A stretch of DNA of 52,822 bases. Origin: an uncultured Bacteroidales bacterium (lineage in GTDB: Bacteria > Bacteroidota > Bacteroidia > Bacteroidales > UBA4417). The position numbers and the translations under genes are program-made. This document shows positions 1-9,482 of the stretch, one piece after another. Numbering within the stretch: the stretch's first letter is position 1; every line of letters begins with the position of its first letter. The stretch spans positions 1-52,822 of the forward strand of contig CAIJPI010000210.1 in assembly GCA_903822525.1 (NCBI GenBank), written 5' to 3'. The notes under the pieces are model-generated. The model ran no database searches. It was not told the DNA's origin and was given only the letters and a program-made list of their open reading frames with translations.

Positions 1-289
1 CGGTAACGTTTTGCGGTGAAACTTCAAATCCGAACTTCCCCGAACCGGTAAGCGGATTGGTGGCTGTAATCTGGTAGGTTTGACCGGCAATGTAGCCGCT
101 TGCAGGAATATTTGATGTTATCTGCCCTGCAGTTGTTGAGGCAGAACCTCCATGGCACGATGAACAGTTCGACCCGTCGCCTGGTGATCCGGTTTTAGCA
201 ACAGGAGCCCCATTCGGGTAGTTCATGGTATAGCTGCTGAATACAATTATGGCAGTTAAAAAGGAGAGTAAGCGTAGTTTTTGTTTCAT
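1..289 (-). CDS. Secreted choice-of-anchor V (Reeler-like) protein, N-terminal part only
   Basis: The reading frame opens at an ATG at 289 and runs off the window edge, so only about 96 N-terminal residues are visible. There is a signal peptide (hydrophobic run about residues 5-20) followed by a Gly/Asp-rich segment with a Cys42-x-x-Cys45-His46-Gly-Gly motif and the start of a beta-sandwich (SNIPASGYIAGQTYQITA). It is a close paralogue of the protein encoded at 562-2115: the same segments occur in the same order with few substitutions. The family is known as choice-of-anchor V / Reeler-like; CxxCH is the c-type haem attachment motif, but haem binding here is an inference. It lies downstream of its paralogue on the same strand. 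The missing C-terminus probably ends in a T9SS sorting domain as in the neighbour. Confidence 0.8.
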   Translation of the reverse strand, partial: MKQKLRLLSFLTAIIVFSSYTMNYPNGAPVAKTGSPGDGSNCSSCHGGSASTTAGQITSNIPASGYIAGQTYQITATNPLTGSGKFGFEVSPQNVT

Positions 290-404
290 GATTGCTGAAC
301 ATTAATAATTAAAGTACTTGAAAAATGGATTATGAATTCAAAAAGCAAATAAAGTGAAAAAGCGTGATATATGCAGTAATCTACCTATGACGTTTAGGGT
401 ATAT

Positions 405-434
405 TATATTGATATATGTCATTTTATCAATATA
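405..434. promoter_or_regulatory. Perfect 10-bp inverted repeat, possible operator
   Basis: TATATTGATA at 405-414 and TATCAATATA at 425-434 are perfect reverse complements separated by 10 bp. The site lies in the 272-bp gap between the two paralogous secreted-protein genes, about 115 bp upstream of the start of the gene ending at 289. Size and symmetry suit a dimeric regulator, but the sequence is AT-rich, so it could be an incidental hairpin. Confidence 0.3.
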
Positions 435-561
435 TATCATATGGTCAATGCATAAATGAAAAACCGGAAAACTGAACAGTAGTCTTAAAACTCACTAAAC
501 AGCAATCCGGTTTGACTAAAAAATTAAAAATCTATTTCAATTCTTTATATTCAGTACTGGT

Positions 562-2115
562 TTATCCTATTACAAGGATTTTCTTATTAAGTCTGGAAGT
601 ACCCGCTTCAACCACAACAATATATACACCTGCTTTCAACTGATGGCTGATTTGCTGGCTACCCTGCCCAGGAATGGTAGTGTTTAGCAATACTCTTCCC
701 GATAGATCCAGAATCATTACGCTAGCCTGGTTCGCGGTTGTATTCATTTCAAAGGTCAGGTAGCCATTTGACTGGCCTGCTATTACCCTGATTCCTGAAG
801 CATCTTCGCCCAGGCCGGTAGTATTGAGAACCTGAACAGTTACAACGGGTGAAGAGTTACTTAACCCACATGCGTTTACACCTTTTACACTTATATTCGC
901 ATTGCCGGTATAACCGGCATTCCACATCACCTGGGCAGTTGCAGTGGTGCCTGTAATAACTCCTGCTGCAGCAGGGCTGATTTGCCATTCATACGAATCA
1001 GCACCGGCTGATGTAGAATAATCACTCATCATGGTATTCTGAAGGTTTACCATAGTTGGGCCCGCAGGTGTTGTTGGAGTGGAAGGAAGCAGGCCAATTG
1101 AAGCAATGGTGAAATTACTCATCACACCGGTTCCACAAGTATTGGATGGCACAACAGTAATATCGCCGCTGTTAGCACCCATGGTAACATTAATTGAGCT
1201 TGTTCCCTGTCCGGATGAAATTACCGATCCTGCCGGAACGTTCCATGCATATGAAACTCCTGACACAGCCGAAACTGAATACGTCTGGGAGCTTGCCTGG
1301 CAAGGTGCATTATTACCTGCAATACTGCTGGTTTGTGCCGGAGTCGAATTCACAGCTACCATCTTGTTGGATGCTGCACCGCTACCTGCGGTATTGCTAC
1401 CATATACACTGATATTACTTGAAATAGAAGCAGGGTTATAATAAACACTTATAGATGTTGTACCTTGCCCGCTCATAATGCTGGCACCTGCAGGAGCTGT
1501 CCAGACATAGCTCGTTGCTCCCGAAATTGTTCCAACCGAATATGTTTCGGTGTTGTTCATACAAACCGATGCTGCTCCTGTAATCGGACCGGCTGCAGGA
1601 GGAACAGCAGCACCTTCCTGAACGGTGAGTGTGCTCAGTGTGGTCGGACCTGGCTTATTTCTGGCAAATGCTCCATAAAAAGTAACCTCGCCTGTACCAG
1701 CTGCCGGAGCAATCCAGTTGAATGTCCAGGTATTGGTTGTAGTGTTCGCATTGGAATGTGTAACGTATTTTGTCCCGCCCACAAGCTTACTGCCAGAGCC
1801 GGCAACCAGTGTCCCAAGTTGGGTTCCCGTAGCATTTTGTGGCGAAACTTCAAATCCTAATTTTCCTGATCCGGTGAGTGGATTAGTTGCAGTAATCTGG
1901 TACGTTTGTCCGGCAATATAACCACTTGCCGGTATATTGGAAGTAATTTTTCCGGCTGTAGTTGTTGCTGTTCCTCCATGACATGAAGTGCAATTGGAAC
2001 CATCGCCGGGTGAGCCTGTTACGCCTGAAGGAGCGCCATTAGGGTAATTAGTACTGCTGCTGAATACAATAACCGCAGCTGCAAAGAAGATCCAGGGTAA
2101 ATGTTTAATTCTCAT
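562..2115 (-). CDS. T9SS-sorted secreted protein with CxxCH choice-of-anchor V domain and PKD/Ig-like repeats
   Basis: 517 residues from the ATG at 2115; a TTG three codons upstream is in frame but less likely. A signal peptide (about 1-21) is followed by Cys42-Thr-Ser-Cys45-His46-Gly-Gly and a Reeler-like beta domain (about 50-165). Three or four PKD/Ig-like segments of about 85 residues follow, recognisable by repeated phrases such as YxVxxxxGxxxYxWxxPxG with SGQGTxSI. The last about 80 residues resemble a type A T9SS sorting domain: a LDLSGRVL strand, then LKAGVYIVVVEAG and a Lys-Lys-Ile end. In this family the C-terminal domain directs outer-membrane export and surface attachment. The CxxCH motif would fit covalent haem c, but a disulfide or metal role is possible. 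The partial gene at 1-289 is a tandem paralogue. No enzymatic motif is visible. Confidence 0.85.
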   Translation of the reverse strand: MRIKHLPWIFFAAAVIVFSSSTNYPNGAPSGVTGSPGDGSNCTSCHGGTATTTAGKITSNIPASGYIAGQTYQITATNPLTGSGKLGFEVSPQNATGTQLGTLVAGSGSKLVGGTKYVTHSNANTTTNTWTFNWIAPAAGTGEVTFYGAFARNKPGPTTLSTLTVQEGAAVPPAAGPITGAASVCMNNTETYSVGTISGATSYVWTAPAGASIMSGQGTTSISVYYNPASISSNISVYGSNTAGSGAASNKMVAVNSTPAQTSSIAGNNAPCQASSQTYSVSAVSGVSYAWNVPAGSVISSGQGTSSINVTMGANSGDITVVPSNTCGTGVMSNFTIASIGLLPSTPTTPAGPTMVNLQNTMMSDYSTSAGADSYEWQISPAAAGVITGTTATAQVMWNAGYTGNANISVKGVNACGLSNSSPVVTVQVLNTTGLGEDASGIRVIAGQSNGYLTFEMNTTANQASVMILDLSGRVLLNTTIPGQGSQQISHQLKAGVYIVVVEAGTSRLNKKILVIG

Positions 2116-2540
2116 TTTTCTCAATTATTAGTTTAACATTAGTTTTTATTTTAGTTTTTGTATTCATTTATTTACATATCTGCTAAAATAGATATATGAA
2201 TTAACAGGCTATCAGAAATTCATTCAATTGACAATAAAATTCATCCGGAAAATCAAAAGAAAAGAGGATAAAGAGTATAATTTGAATTCTGCATTTTCAA
2301 GTCTGTTCATGAATCAAAATTTTGAAAATCTTCAAGGGTGTTCAGAATACAACAATCCGTGTAGCTTTCTGTAAACAAAAGTACTTTACAAGAAATTCTT
2401 GATAAAAAAGTGTACGACAGACCGGAAAAAAAGAATGATCAATCGGGAAGTTTCAGTGATGAACCTGTTTTAGTGCTTTTCTTCCCTTCCCCGAGAGTAT
2501 TCAGAAAATTCTTATTTCGGGATAAAAATTCCGTTGGGGA
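2116..2540. other. Non-coding gap upstream of the T9SS protein gene
   Basis: AT-rich DNA between the start of the secreted-protein gene and the terminator of the efflux operon; it must carry the promoter of the gene ending at 562. A short inverted repeat ATATCT/AGATAT occurs near 2180-2200. An open frame on the plus strand (from 2410) has no family resemblance and overlaps the efflux gene, so it is not called. Confidence 0.5.
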
Positions 2541-2580
2541 TAAAAATCAAAAAGGCGGCACCGGAATTTCCAATGCCACC
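2541..2580 (-). terminator. Rho-independent terminator of the efflux operon
   Basis: Read on the minus strand, an 11-bp stem (2570-2580 pairing with 2554-2564, with G-T wobbles) closes a 5-base loop and is followed by TTTTTGATTTTT. It begins 21 bp after the stop codon of the RND permease gene, so it ends the tetR-tolC-adaptor-permease transcript. Confidence 0.85.
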
Positions 2581-2601
2581 TTTTATTCACAAAAATATTT
2601 A

Positions 2602-5600
2602 TTAATCCTTGTTGACTATCAACTTATTCGATTTCCTTCTTTTAAGCCTGATCTTCATTTCGTAAGAAATAATATACATGGCAGGCACAAAAATAAGTGT
2701 TAAAAAAGTAGCGAAACTAAGCCCGAAGATAATAGTCCAGGAGAGTGGTCCCCAGAACATAACATTATCGCCTCCGATATGGATCTGCGGATTTAGCTGT
2801 GTAAACAAGGTAGTAAAGTTCAGGTTAAACCCAACAGCTAGCGGCACAAGTCCGAGTATGGTTGCCGTTGCTGTAAGAATAACAGGAGTGATACGGGTTT
2901 TACCTGCCATAATAATAGCTTCACGGGTTTTCATTCCACGCTCTTTAAGCGTATCAATAAATTCAACAATCAATATTCCGTTTCGCACCACTATTCCTCC
3001 CAGTGCAACAATGCCTAAACCGGTCATGATGATGGATATTGACATGTCGAAAATTACTATTCCCAGAAGAACTCCGATAACACTGAAGATTACTTCGCTC
3101 AGAATGATTACGGTCTTACTCAGTGAATTGAACTGAGTGATCAGAATAAAAAATATGAGCCCGATAGCTATAAGCATGGCTTTCCCAAGGAAAGCAGATG
3201 TTTCTGCCTGGTCTTCCTGTTCCCCGGTGAGTTTAATAGAGATGCCCTCATGTAAAGGAAAATCAACAGCAAGCTTTTTAACCTGTGCTACAATTTCGTT
3301 TGCGGTATAGCCAGTCAGCACTCCGCTCGACAAGGTGATAATCCTTTTGAGGTTTTGCCTTTTGATGCCTCCGTAGGAATCAACATAGTCAATTTTGGCT
3401 ATGGATGACAAGGGGATCTGACGCAGCAGGCCGGAATTCATATCACGGTACGTTATTTTCAGGTTGATAAGGTTATTGATATTTTCGCGGGTATCGAGCG
3501 AATACCTGAGTTGTATCGGAAATTCGTCTTCATCCATTTTGTATTTGGAGACTTCTTTCCCCAACACGGCTGTGCGAATTTCCATAGCGATCTGACCGGT
3601 GCTGATACCTTCGTGGTTGGCACGCTCACGATCGATATTGATAGCAATTTCAGGTTTATTTTCCTGGAAATCGCTTTTCAGGTCTTCGATACCCGGAATC
3701 TGAAGCGAATCGAGGTAATTTTTAAAAGCACCTGCATCGGTAATCAGGTCAGTCATATTTTCACCTGTGATTTCAATATTTACAGGCTTTCCGGTAGGAG
3801 GACCCGATCGGTTTTTCTCGGTAGATATTTCGGTTCCGGGAATGCCTTTCACTTCGCTACGGATCTTTTCGAGATATTCATTCGTATTAATACCGATTCG
3901 GTTTTTATATTCAACAAAGTTGATGGTAACCTTACCCTTTTCGGCACTGAGCGAACGGCTGAAATCCATATCATCGCCAGCTCCGAGCGCAATATTGGTG
4001 ATTACCGATTCAACATCCGGATTATTTTTACCTAACACCTTAATAACCCGTTGTTCAACAATTTTGGTAATCGAGTCCGTTACAATCTGGTCGGTTCCTA
4101 CAGGCATTTTTACCCTGACATTAATGCTGTTTGGCATATTATCAGGGAAAAACAGGACTTTAGGGCTGCGGATGCCTGTTGCTACTATGGTTATGAAAAA
4201 CAATACGATTACACTTACCAGCAGGTACCAGGGGTTATTCCCCCGAATGGCAAATCGCAACTGTTTTTCGTACATACGCATAAACCATGGCCAACCACTC
4301 TCCTGCCACCATTTAATATAGGGTTTCAATAAAGTATGGAAGAAAAGCACTATCAAGGCAACAAACACAAAGAAGTTCCCCATGCCAAATGCTGTTTCGC
4401 TATGATTTGCAGCATAAAAGCCATAACTTATAAGTGCTAAAACAAGGGAAGCTAAAACCTGTAATACCATCCGTTTTTTAAATTTCCGTTTATCCGGAGC
4501 ATCAAATTCATGTTTCATGAACGAAACAGCAAAAACAGGATTGATTATATACGCTACAAAAAGAGAGGCAAAGAGCGTAATAATCAGTGTAACGGGTATA
4601 TAGAACATAAACTTACCGACTATTCCAGGCCAGAAAGCCAAGGGGAAAAATGGGGCTAGTGTGGTAAGTGTTCCCGACAAAATAGGTAAAAACACCTCCC
4701 CTGCCGCCTGCTTGGCTGCAAGAATAATATTAGGCTGTTTCTGGTGGGTACGGTGAATATTTTCGATAACCACAATGGCATCATCCACTACAATCCCAAG
4801 GGCAAATATCAATCCGAACATCACAATCATGTTCATCGTGAAACCCAAAGCAGGCATTATCATAAAGGCAATTGCCATCGAAAGCGGCACAGCCAGTCCG
4901 ACAAAGAATGCATTGGTGAAGCCCATGAAAAACATAAGTACCAGGGTAACGAGTATCATCCCGATAATAATAGTGTTGTTAAGTTCCTCAAGTGTATTGC
5001 GGGTATAACGCGATTGTTCCCCTGTGAGGGTTACTTTCAGGTCGTTAGGAAACTCTTTATTTATAAGGTCGTCGTGCAGAATATTTTTGATTTTATCAGA
5101 AGCTTCAAGCAGGTTTCGACCGCTTTTCTTCACAACGTTAAGTGTAATTACATTTTGACCATTCAGTCGCGAGAAACTTTCCTGTTCTTTGAACGTATCC
5201 TTTATTTCAGCCACATCCTTCAGATAAACCGAAGCACCGCTTGCCGATTTAATGACGATGTTCCGCATTACATCCAGATTCGTAAACTGTCCTTGGACGC
5301 GGATGGAACGTTTCATCCCGAAAGAGCTGATGTTACCGGCCGAAATAGTCAGGTTTTCGGCAGCTATTGCGCGGTCGATATCGGTTAAGGTTATGCTCGA
5401 AGCCTGGGCTTTATACATATCCACATTGATCTGTATTTCACGCTCGAGCGCTCCGACAACATCGACACGGGTAATTTCGTTAAGCGATTCGATACGGTCC
5501 TGGGCTACCTCAGCATACTTTTTCAGCTGATCGAGGTCGTAGTTTCCCGAAATCTGAATAAACATGATAGGGATTTCCGAGAAATCGATATCCATAACAC

Positions 5601-6006
5601 CCGGGTCCTTTAGCAGGTTGTTCGGCAGGTCGTTTTTACTTTTGTCGACAGCATCTTTTACCCTTTGCTTGGCCTCGGGTACAGCAACATCCGTGTTGAA
5701 CTCAATGGCTATGGATGAGAAATCCTGAAGGGAATTACTGGTGATTTTCTTAACCCCTGCAATGCCTTTCAGTTGTTTTTCGATAGGCCGTGTAACAAGG
5801 TTCTCCATATCCTCGGGCGAAGTGCCAGGGTATACGGTATTAACAAGGATGGTAGGGATTACAATTTCGGGAAACTGTTCCTTTGGGATGCTCCGGTAGC
5901 TACTGATTCCGAGCAATGTGATAAAAACAGCCAGCACATAAATACTGGTTTTATTATCAATAGCCCAACTGGTAGCAAAAAACTCTTTGAGATTATTTTT
6001 CTTCAT
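2602..6006 (-). CDS. Efflux RND transporter permease (AcrB/HAE1-type)
   Basis: 1134 residues, the usual size for a hydrophobe/amphiphile-efflux RND pump. It is an inner-membrane trimer that uses the proton gradient to drive substrates to a TolC-type channel. There is a TM helix at about 25-45 and two periplasmic porter regions (about 50-340 and 640-880). Two blocks of membrane helices follow them, with the proton-relay Asp408-Asp409 in GIVVDDAIVVIEN of TM4 at almost the AcrB positions (407/408). The segment between about 510 and 600 is longer than in AcrB and adds hydrophobic stretches. It is the last gene of an operon, 44 bp after the adaptor gene. Substrates cannot be read from sequence; a heavy-metal pump is less likely because the Met-rich relay of CusA is not evident. 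Confidence 0.95.
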   Translation of the reverse strand: MKKNNLKEFFATSWAIDNKTSIYVLAVFITLLGISSYRSIPKEQFPEIVIPTILVNTVYPGTSPEDMENLVTRPIEKQLKGIAGVKKITSNSLQDFSSIAIEFNTDVAVPEAKQRVKDAVDKSKNDLPNNLLKDPGVMDIDFSEIPIMFIQISGNYDLDQLKKYAEVAQDRIESLNEITRVDVVGALEREIQINVDMYKAQASSITLTDIDRAIAAENLTISAGNISSFGMKRSIRVQGQFTNLDVMRNIVIKSASGASVYLKDVAEIKDTFKEQESFSRLNGQNVITLNVVKKSGRNLLEASDKIKNILHDDLINKEFPNDLKVTLTGEQSRYTRNTLEELNNTIIIGMILVTLVLMFFMGFTNAFFVGLAVPLSMAIAFMIMPALGFTMNMIVMFGLIFALGIVVDDAIVVIENIHRTHQKQPNIILAAKQAAGEVFLPILSGTLTTLAPFFPLAFWPGIVGKFMFYIPVTLIITLFASLFVAYIINPVFAVSFMKHEFDAPDKRKFKKRMVLQVLASLVLALISYGFYAANHSETAFGMGNFFVFVALIVLFFHTLLKPYIKWWQESGWPWFMRMYEKQLRFAIRGNNPWYLLVSVIVLFFITIVATGIRSPKVLFFPDNMPNSINVRVKMPVGTDQIVTDSITKIVEQRVIKVLGKNNPDVESVITNIALGAGDDMDFSRSLSAEKGKVTINFVEYKNRIGINTNEYLEKIRSEVKGIPGTEISTEKNRSGPPTGKPVNIEITGENMTDLITDAGAFKNYLDSLQIPGIEDLKSDFQENKPEIAINIDRERANHEGISTGQIAMEIRTAVLGKEVSKYKMDEDEFPIQLRYSLDTRENINNLINLKITYRDMNSGLLRQIPLSSIAKIDYVDSYGGIKRQNLKRIITLSSGVLTGYTANEIVAQVKKLAVDFPLHEGISIKLTGEQEDQAETSAFLGKAMLIAIGLIFFILITQFNSLSKTVIILSEVIFSVIGVLLGIVIFDMSISIIMTGLGIVALGGIVVRNGILIVEFIDTLKERGMKTREAIIMAGKTRITPVILTATATILGLVPLAVGFNLNFTTLFTQLNPQIHIGGDNVMFWGPLSWTIIFGLSFATFLTLIFVPAMYIISYEMKIRLKRRKSNKLIVNKD

Positions 6007-6050
6007 AGTATTGTCTAAGTTATTTAAACAGGGGAATCACCCGTTTTGCA

Positions 6051-7175
6051 TTAGTTAACTTGAATGAGTTCGCCGTCGATCAGGCTGTTAAAACCGGTAG
6101 TGATGATTTTTTCGCCTAAAGTTATTCCAGCCGTAATTTCAGCCAATCCGTTATAGGTATTGCCAACAGTAACAGGGAGCCTACGGGCGACCAGTTTGCC
6201 ACTCTCTTCTTTGGCAACATAGATGTATTTTCCGGCCTGTGTTTCACGAATAAGAGTTATAGGTACCGTAAATGCTGAAGGATTTCGGTAATCGTTAATT
6301 TTTACTACAGCCATCATATTGGCGCGGTATTCCACTTTGCTCGGGCCCAGGCGAACTTCACTCTGGAAAGTCCTGTTGATAGGGTTTATATATTTGCTGG
6401 TAAAACGTACCGTCGAAGTAATTTCGGTGTTGAAGTCAGGAAAGAAAACTACAACTTTATTACCCGGTTTTACCTTGGGTGCATAGGCTTCAGCAATTTC
6501 GGCAACAACCTTCACACTCGAAAAATTAACTACGCGAACTGCCGGCTGACCGGGTGATGCAAGTTGACCCACTTTCAGGTTCACTTCTTCAACACTACCA
6601 TTGATCGGCGATTTAATACGGGTCATTTCCAGCTGATCATTCAGGGTTGCCAATGCTTTTTCGAGATTCTCCTTTGTATTTTTAGATGTAAGGTACTGAA
6701 CCTCACTCCCGATTTGCTGATCCCAGAGCGCTTTTTGCTTTGCAAACATATTGGATGCGAAATCGCACTGCTGTTTGGTGCTTGCAATTTGCTGCATCAT
6801 TACGGCATTATCAATCTGAGCAAGTACCTGTCCTTTACGCACCGGGTCGCCTTCTTTAACAAACACGGCTGTAATGGAGCCGGCCATCTGGGCTGAAATG
6901 GCGATATTATCTTCACCGTCAACTTTGCCCTGTACTTCCAGATAATGATTGAATTCGGCAGGTTTAGCTTCTGTAATGGAAACGGCTGTCGTTTTACTCA
7001 CTTTCGTTGTATCATTGACCTGCAATTCAGTTTCGAGGGCTTTTATCTTTACTGATAATTCATCGTGTTGCTTTTTTAGACCAGCAAGTTCGGTTTTTTT
7101 ATCGGCAGGCTTGTTGCAGGCAACTGCTGCTATTACAAGCATCAGGAAAATTACGGATTTGTTCATGGTTTTCAT
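6051..7175 (-). CDS. RND efflux periplasmic adaptor (membrane fusion protein), lipoprotein
   Basis: 374 residues. The signal peptide ends in a lipobox Ala17-Val-Ala-Cys20, so the mature protein should be lipid-anchored. A short coiled coil (about 28-55) precedes the family core. The first biotinyl-lipoyl half is ITAVFVKEGDPVRKGQVLA, followed by a helical hairpin (about 130-190), the second lipoyl half with GQLASPGQPAVRV, and beta-barrel and membrane-proximal domains to the C-terminus. Adaptors of this family bridge the RND permease and the TolC channel. It sits between the tolC gene (25 bp upstream) and the permease (44 bp downstream). Confidence 0.93.
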   Translation of the reverse strand: MKTMNKSVIFLMLVIAAVACNKPADKKTELAGLKKQHDELSVKIKALETELQVNDTTKVSKTTAVSITEAKPAEFNHYLEVQGKVDGEDNIAISAQMAGSITAVFVKEGDPVRKGQVLAQIDNAVMMQQIASTKQQCDFASNMFAKQKALWDQQIGSEVQYLTSKNTKENLEKALATLNDQLEMTRIKSPINGSVEEVNLKVGQLASPGQPAVRVVNFSSVKVVAEIAEAYAPKVKPGNKVVVFFPDFNTEITSTVRFTSKYINPINRTFQSEVRLGPSKVEYRANMMAVVKINDYRNPSAFTVPITLIRETQAGKYIYVAKEESGKLVARRLPVTVGNTYNGLAEITAGITLGEKIITTGFNSLIDGELIQVN

Positions 7176-7200
7176 TGTATATGTGTTTTTGTTTTTTTGA

Positions 7201-8598
7201 TTACAGGTTGTTATTTAATTTGTCGAGTTTATTTTTTGCCGAAATGAGCGAAAAGATTGAACTGTACAAACTGCTCTGTGCATTCAGGTACTGAGCCAGG
7301 TTGTCGCTTATATCTTTACTGCTTGCCAACCCTTCGTTGAATCGGATAAGTGTTTTATCATATATGCGTTTGGTGAGTTCGATATTTCGCTTGTCGTTTA
7401 CATATTTCTCATATGCTGTGGAAATATTATTACGCGCATTCATGTTCTCCAGCTGTAGCCCGTTGGTGGCATTATTACGGATGTTGATAACCTGCTGAAG
7501 TTCCAGCTCACGTTGCTGTACCTTTACATTCCGCATGCCGCTTGAGAATATCGGGATATTCATCGATATCTGGAAAACATCTTTGGGATTAAAGTCAAAT
7601 TCGGGTTTCTTCATTTTTTCCGAATGACGGTATACTGCAGCCAGGTTTGGCAGGAAAGTACTCTGTTCCCTTCTAAGGTTCAGCCTGCTGATAGCCTCTG
7701 AATTAGCCAGAATCTGGTAATCAAGATTGTTGTTGATATTAAACTGCGATGCAACTATGGTTTCAAGGTTGATATTATCGGCTATGCTCTCCAACTGATC
7801 GGTGAGAATGATATTTTCGTCAAATGGCATCCCGAGCTGAAATTTCATGACATCCAAGGTATAATCAAGCTGCCGTCTCAATGAATTCACCCCATTGGCG
7901 AGGGAGAGGCTTGCAAATTCGAGCTGATCAACATCTGTATTCTCGAGTAAACCCTGCTTATACATTTGCTGCATGTCCGAAAGTGTCTTCTTTGTATTGT
8001 CGAGCGATTTTTTCATAACCTCAAGGTTTCGCTCGAGCAGCAATGCCGTAGTATACATATTGGCAACGAACTCTTTAAGCTCGATTTCGGTTTTTGCCTT
8101 TTTTTGCTCTGACATCAGGTAAAAAATCTTTGTCGCCTGAAGGCCAACAATATACTCACCGCTGAAAATCAGCTGCGAAACAGTAATATCGAGTGTGGTA
8201 TTGTTTTTTACGCCTAACTGTATAGGTGGCATAGCCTGGTATCCGAGGTACACACTATTCCCGATATCTTCCGACATAACAGGAGTGCCATCGGGTAGAT
8301 CGCTTTTAAGGATAGTTATTCCCCCAAGACTCATCTCAGGTACTTTAAACAGATGCTGGTAATTGGCCTGGGCGTTAACCTGCGGCATGCCCATTGCCTT
8401 TGTTTCCCAGATCTTCTTTCTTGCTATCTCCATATCGAGAACAGCATTCCGGGAACCGGCATTATTTTTAATTGCATAATCCTGGGCCTGCTTCAGGCTG
8501 AGGGATGTAGTCGCGGCCTGATTATTCTGTGCTGAAGCAGAAAACTGCACGGTACAGGCAAGTAATGCGGTGAACAGTGTGATGATGGGTAATTTCAT
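7201..8598 (-). CDS. TolC-family outer-membrane efflux channel
   Basis: 465 residues with a signal peptide (cleavage about after residue 23, SAQ-NNQ). The mature part has the two internally similar outer-membrane efflux repeats: long amphipathic helices such as LSLKQAQDYAIKNN and ELELQQVINIRNNATNGLQ, with intervening strands. This is the trimeric outer-membrane exit duct partner of the adaptor and RND permease encoded downstream. The start lies only 3 bp after the tetR stop codon, so the genes are almost certainly co-transcribed. Confidence 0.93.
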   Translation of the reverse strand: MKLPIITLFTALLACTVQFSASAQNNQAATTSLSLKQAQDYAIKNNAGSRNAVLDMEIARKKIWETKAMGMPQVNAQANYQHLFKVPEMSLGGITILKSDLPDGTPVMSEDIGNSVYLGYQAMPPIQLGVKNNTTLDITVSQLIFSGEYIVGLQATKIFYLMSEQKKAKTEIELKEFVANMYTTALLLERNLEVMKKSLDNTKKTLSDMQQMYKQGLLENTDVDQLEFASLSLANGVNSLRRQLDYTLDVMKFQLGMPFDENIILTDQLESIADNINLETIVASQFNINNNLDYQILANSEAISRLNLRREQSTFLPNLAAVYRHSEKMKKPEFDFNPKDVFQISMNIPIFSSGMRNVKVQQRELELQQVINIRNNATNGLQLENMNARNNISTAYEKYVNDKRNIELTKRIYDKTLIRFNEGLASSKDISDNLAQYLNAQSSLYSSIFSLISAKNKLDKLNNNL

Positions 8599-8601
8599 GG
8601 A

Positions 8602-9222
8602 TCAGATATTGATATTTAAAATATTAGTTTGTTTTTCGTAATAGGCAAGCCCCTCAGCATTTGCAATGCCTCGGATATGGTTATCGAACATTACCTGGAA
8701 AACTTTTTCGAACGAAAAGCTAACCGATGATAAAAATTCGGGGTCGTGAACATCAACCAGTTTCTGGATATAAAGCCTTGCAACCAGATCGATGTCAAGA
8801 TCGTTTCGGTAGATGCCTTCCTCAATTCCCTGCGCAAAGTTTTGTTTTACCTGTTTAAAAACATGATCGCGTTTTTTAATGATAAACTCGCGGTAAATGA
8901 CCGGGTAGTACTTCTGCAGATCGAAGGCGTTGGAAGGATTTAAATCCTTCATCTGATTGCTTACATTATGGCTGACAGCCAAAAGAATGTCAATAGCGTT
9001 CATTTTTTCAGTATCGCCACTGATACATACTGTACTTTCTCTTTGTAACATGGTGTTGAGAACCATTTCGACAAGTTCCGTTTTATTTGCTACATACTGG
9101 TAAATCGTTTTTTTCGACATCCCAAGTTCCTTCGCAATATCGTCCATGGATACACTTCGGATTCCGAATTTTTTAAACAGCAGTAGGCTTTCAGATATTA
9201 TACGGTCAATTTTTTCGTCCAT
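8602..9222 (-). CDS. TetR/AcrR-family repressor of the efflux operon
   Basis: 206 residues from the ATG at 9222 (the frame stays open to a GTG at 9264, but the promoter -7 element lies at 9243-9250). The N-terminal helix-turn-helix is typical of TetR: SMDDIAKELGMSKKTIYQYV at about 25-44, followed by NKTELVEMVL. The rest is the helical ligand-binding/dimer domain. It is the first gene of the tetR-tolC-adaptor-RND operon. An inverted repeat at 9268-9295 just upstream is a good candidate for its own operator, so it probably represses itself and the pump until a ligand binds. Confidence 0.92.
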   Translation of the reverse strand: MDEKIDRIISESLLLFKKFGIRSVSMDDIAKELGMSKKTIYQYVANKTELVEMVLNTMLQRESTVCISGDTEKMNAIDILLAVSHNVSNQMKDLNPSNAFDLQKYYPVIYREFIIKKRDHVFKQVKQNFAQGIEEGIYRNDLDIDLVARLYIQKLVDVHDPEFLSSVSFSFEKVFQVMFDNHIRGIANAEGLAYYEKQTNILNINI

Positions 9223-9242
9223 AATTTTCGGTTTAAACGTTG

Positions 9243-9250
9243 CAAAAATA
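9243..9250 (-). promoter_or_regulatory. Promoter -7 element of the tetR-efflux operon
   Basis: On the minus strand this reads TATTTTTG, an exact match to the Bacteroidota -7 consensus TAnnTTTG, 20 bp upstream of the tetR ATG. The GTTTCC half of the adjacent inverted repeat falls where the -33 element is expected. Confidence 0.65.
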
Positions 9251-9267
9251 AAACATTTAAACACACC

Positions 9268-9295
9268 GGAAACATTTTATATAATATTTGTTTCC
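9268..9295. promoter_or_regulatory. Candidate TetR operator
   Basis: GGAAACA at 9268-9274 and TGTTTCC at 9289-9295 form a perfect 7-bp inverted repeat with a 14-bp AT-only spacer that is itself nearly symmetric (28 bp in all). It covers the -33 region of the tetR promoter, so binding would block transcription. Size and position suit a TetR dimer site; binding has not been shown. Confidence 0.6.
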
Positions 9296-9482
9296 ATTGT
9301 TTCTATGTGTATAAACGGATCGGGTTGCTTTTTGTTCTGCGAAATTCAAAACAAATTTTCCGGCCGGCAAATAAAAAGCGGCGAATGGCGGAATATTATG
9401 GGTGAATGGCAATAACTAGGCGAACAGCTGGATGATAATGCTGTCGCGGGTTAACCTCGGAATGGGGCCAGGAAAAATCAGT

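Noticed and set aside
2410..2703. Plus-strand open frame of 97 codons
   Set aside because: It runs across the efflux terminator into the RND gene, has no family resemblance and no promoter.
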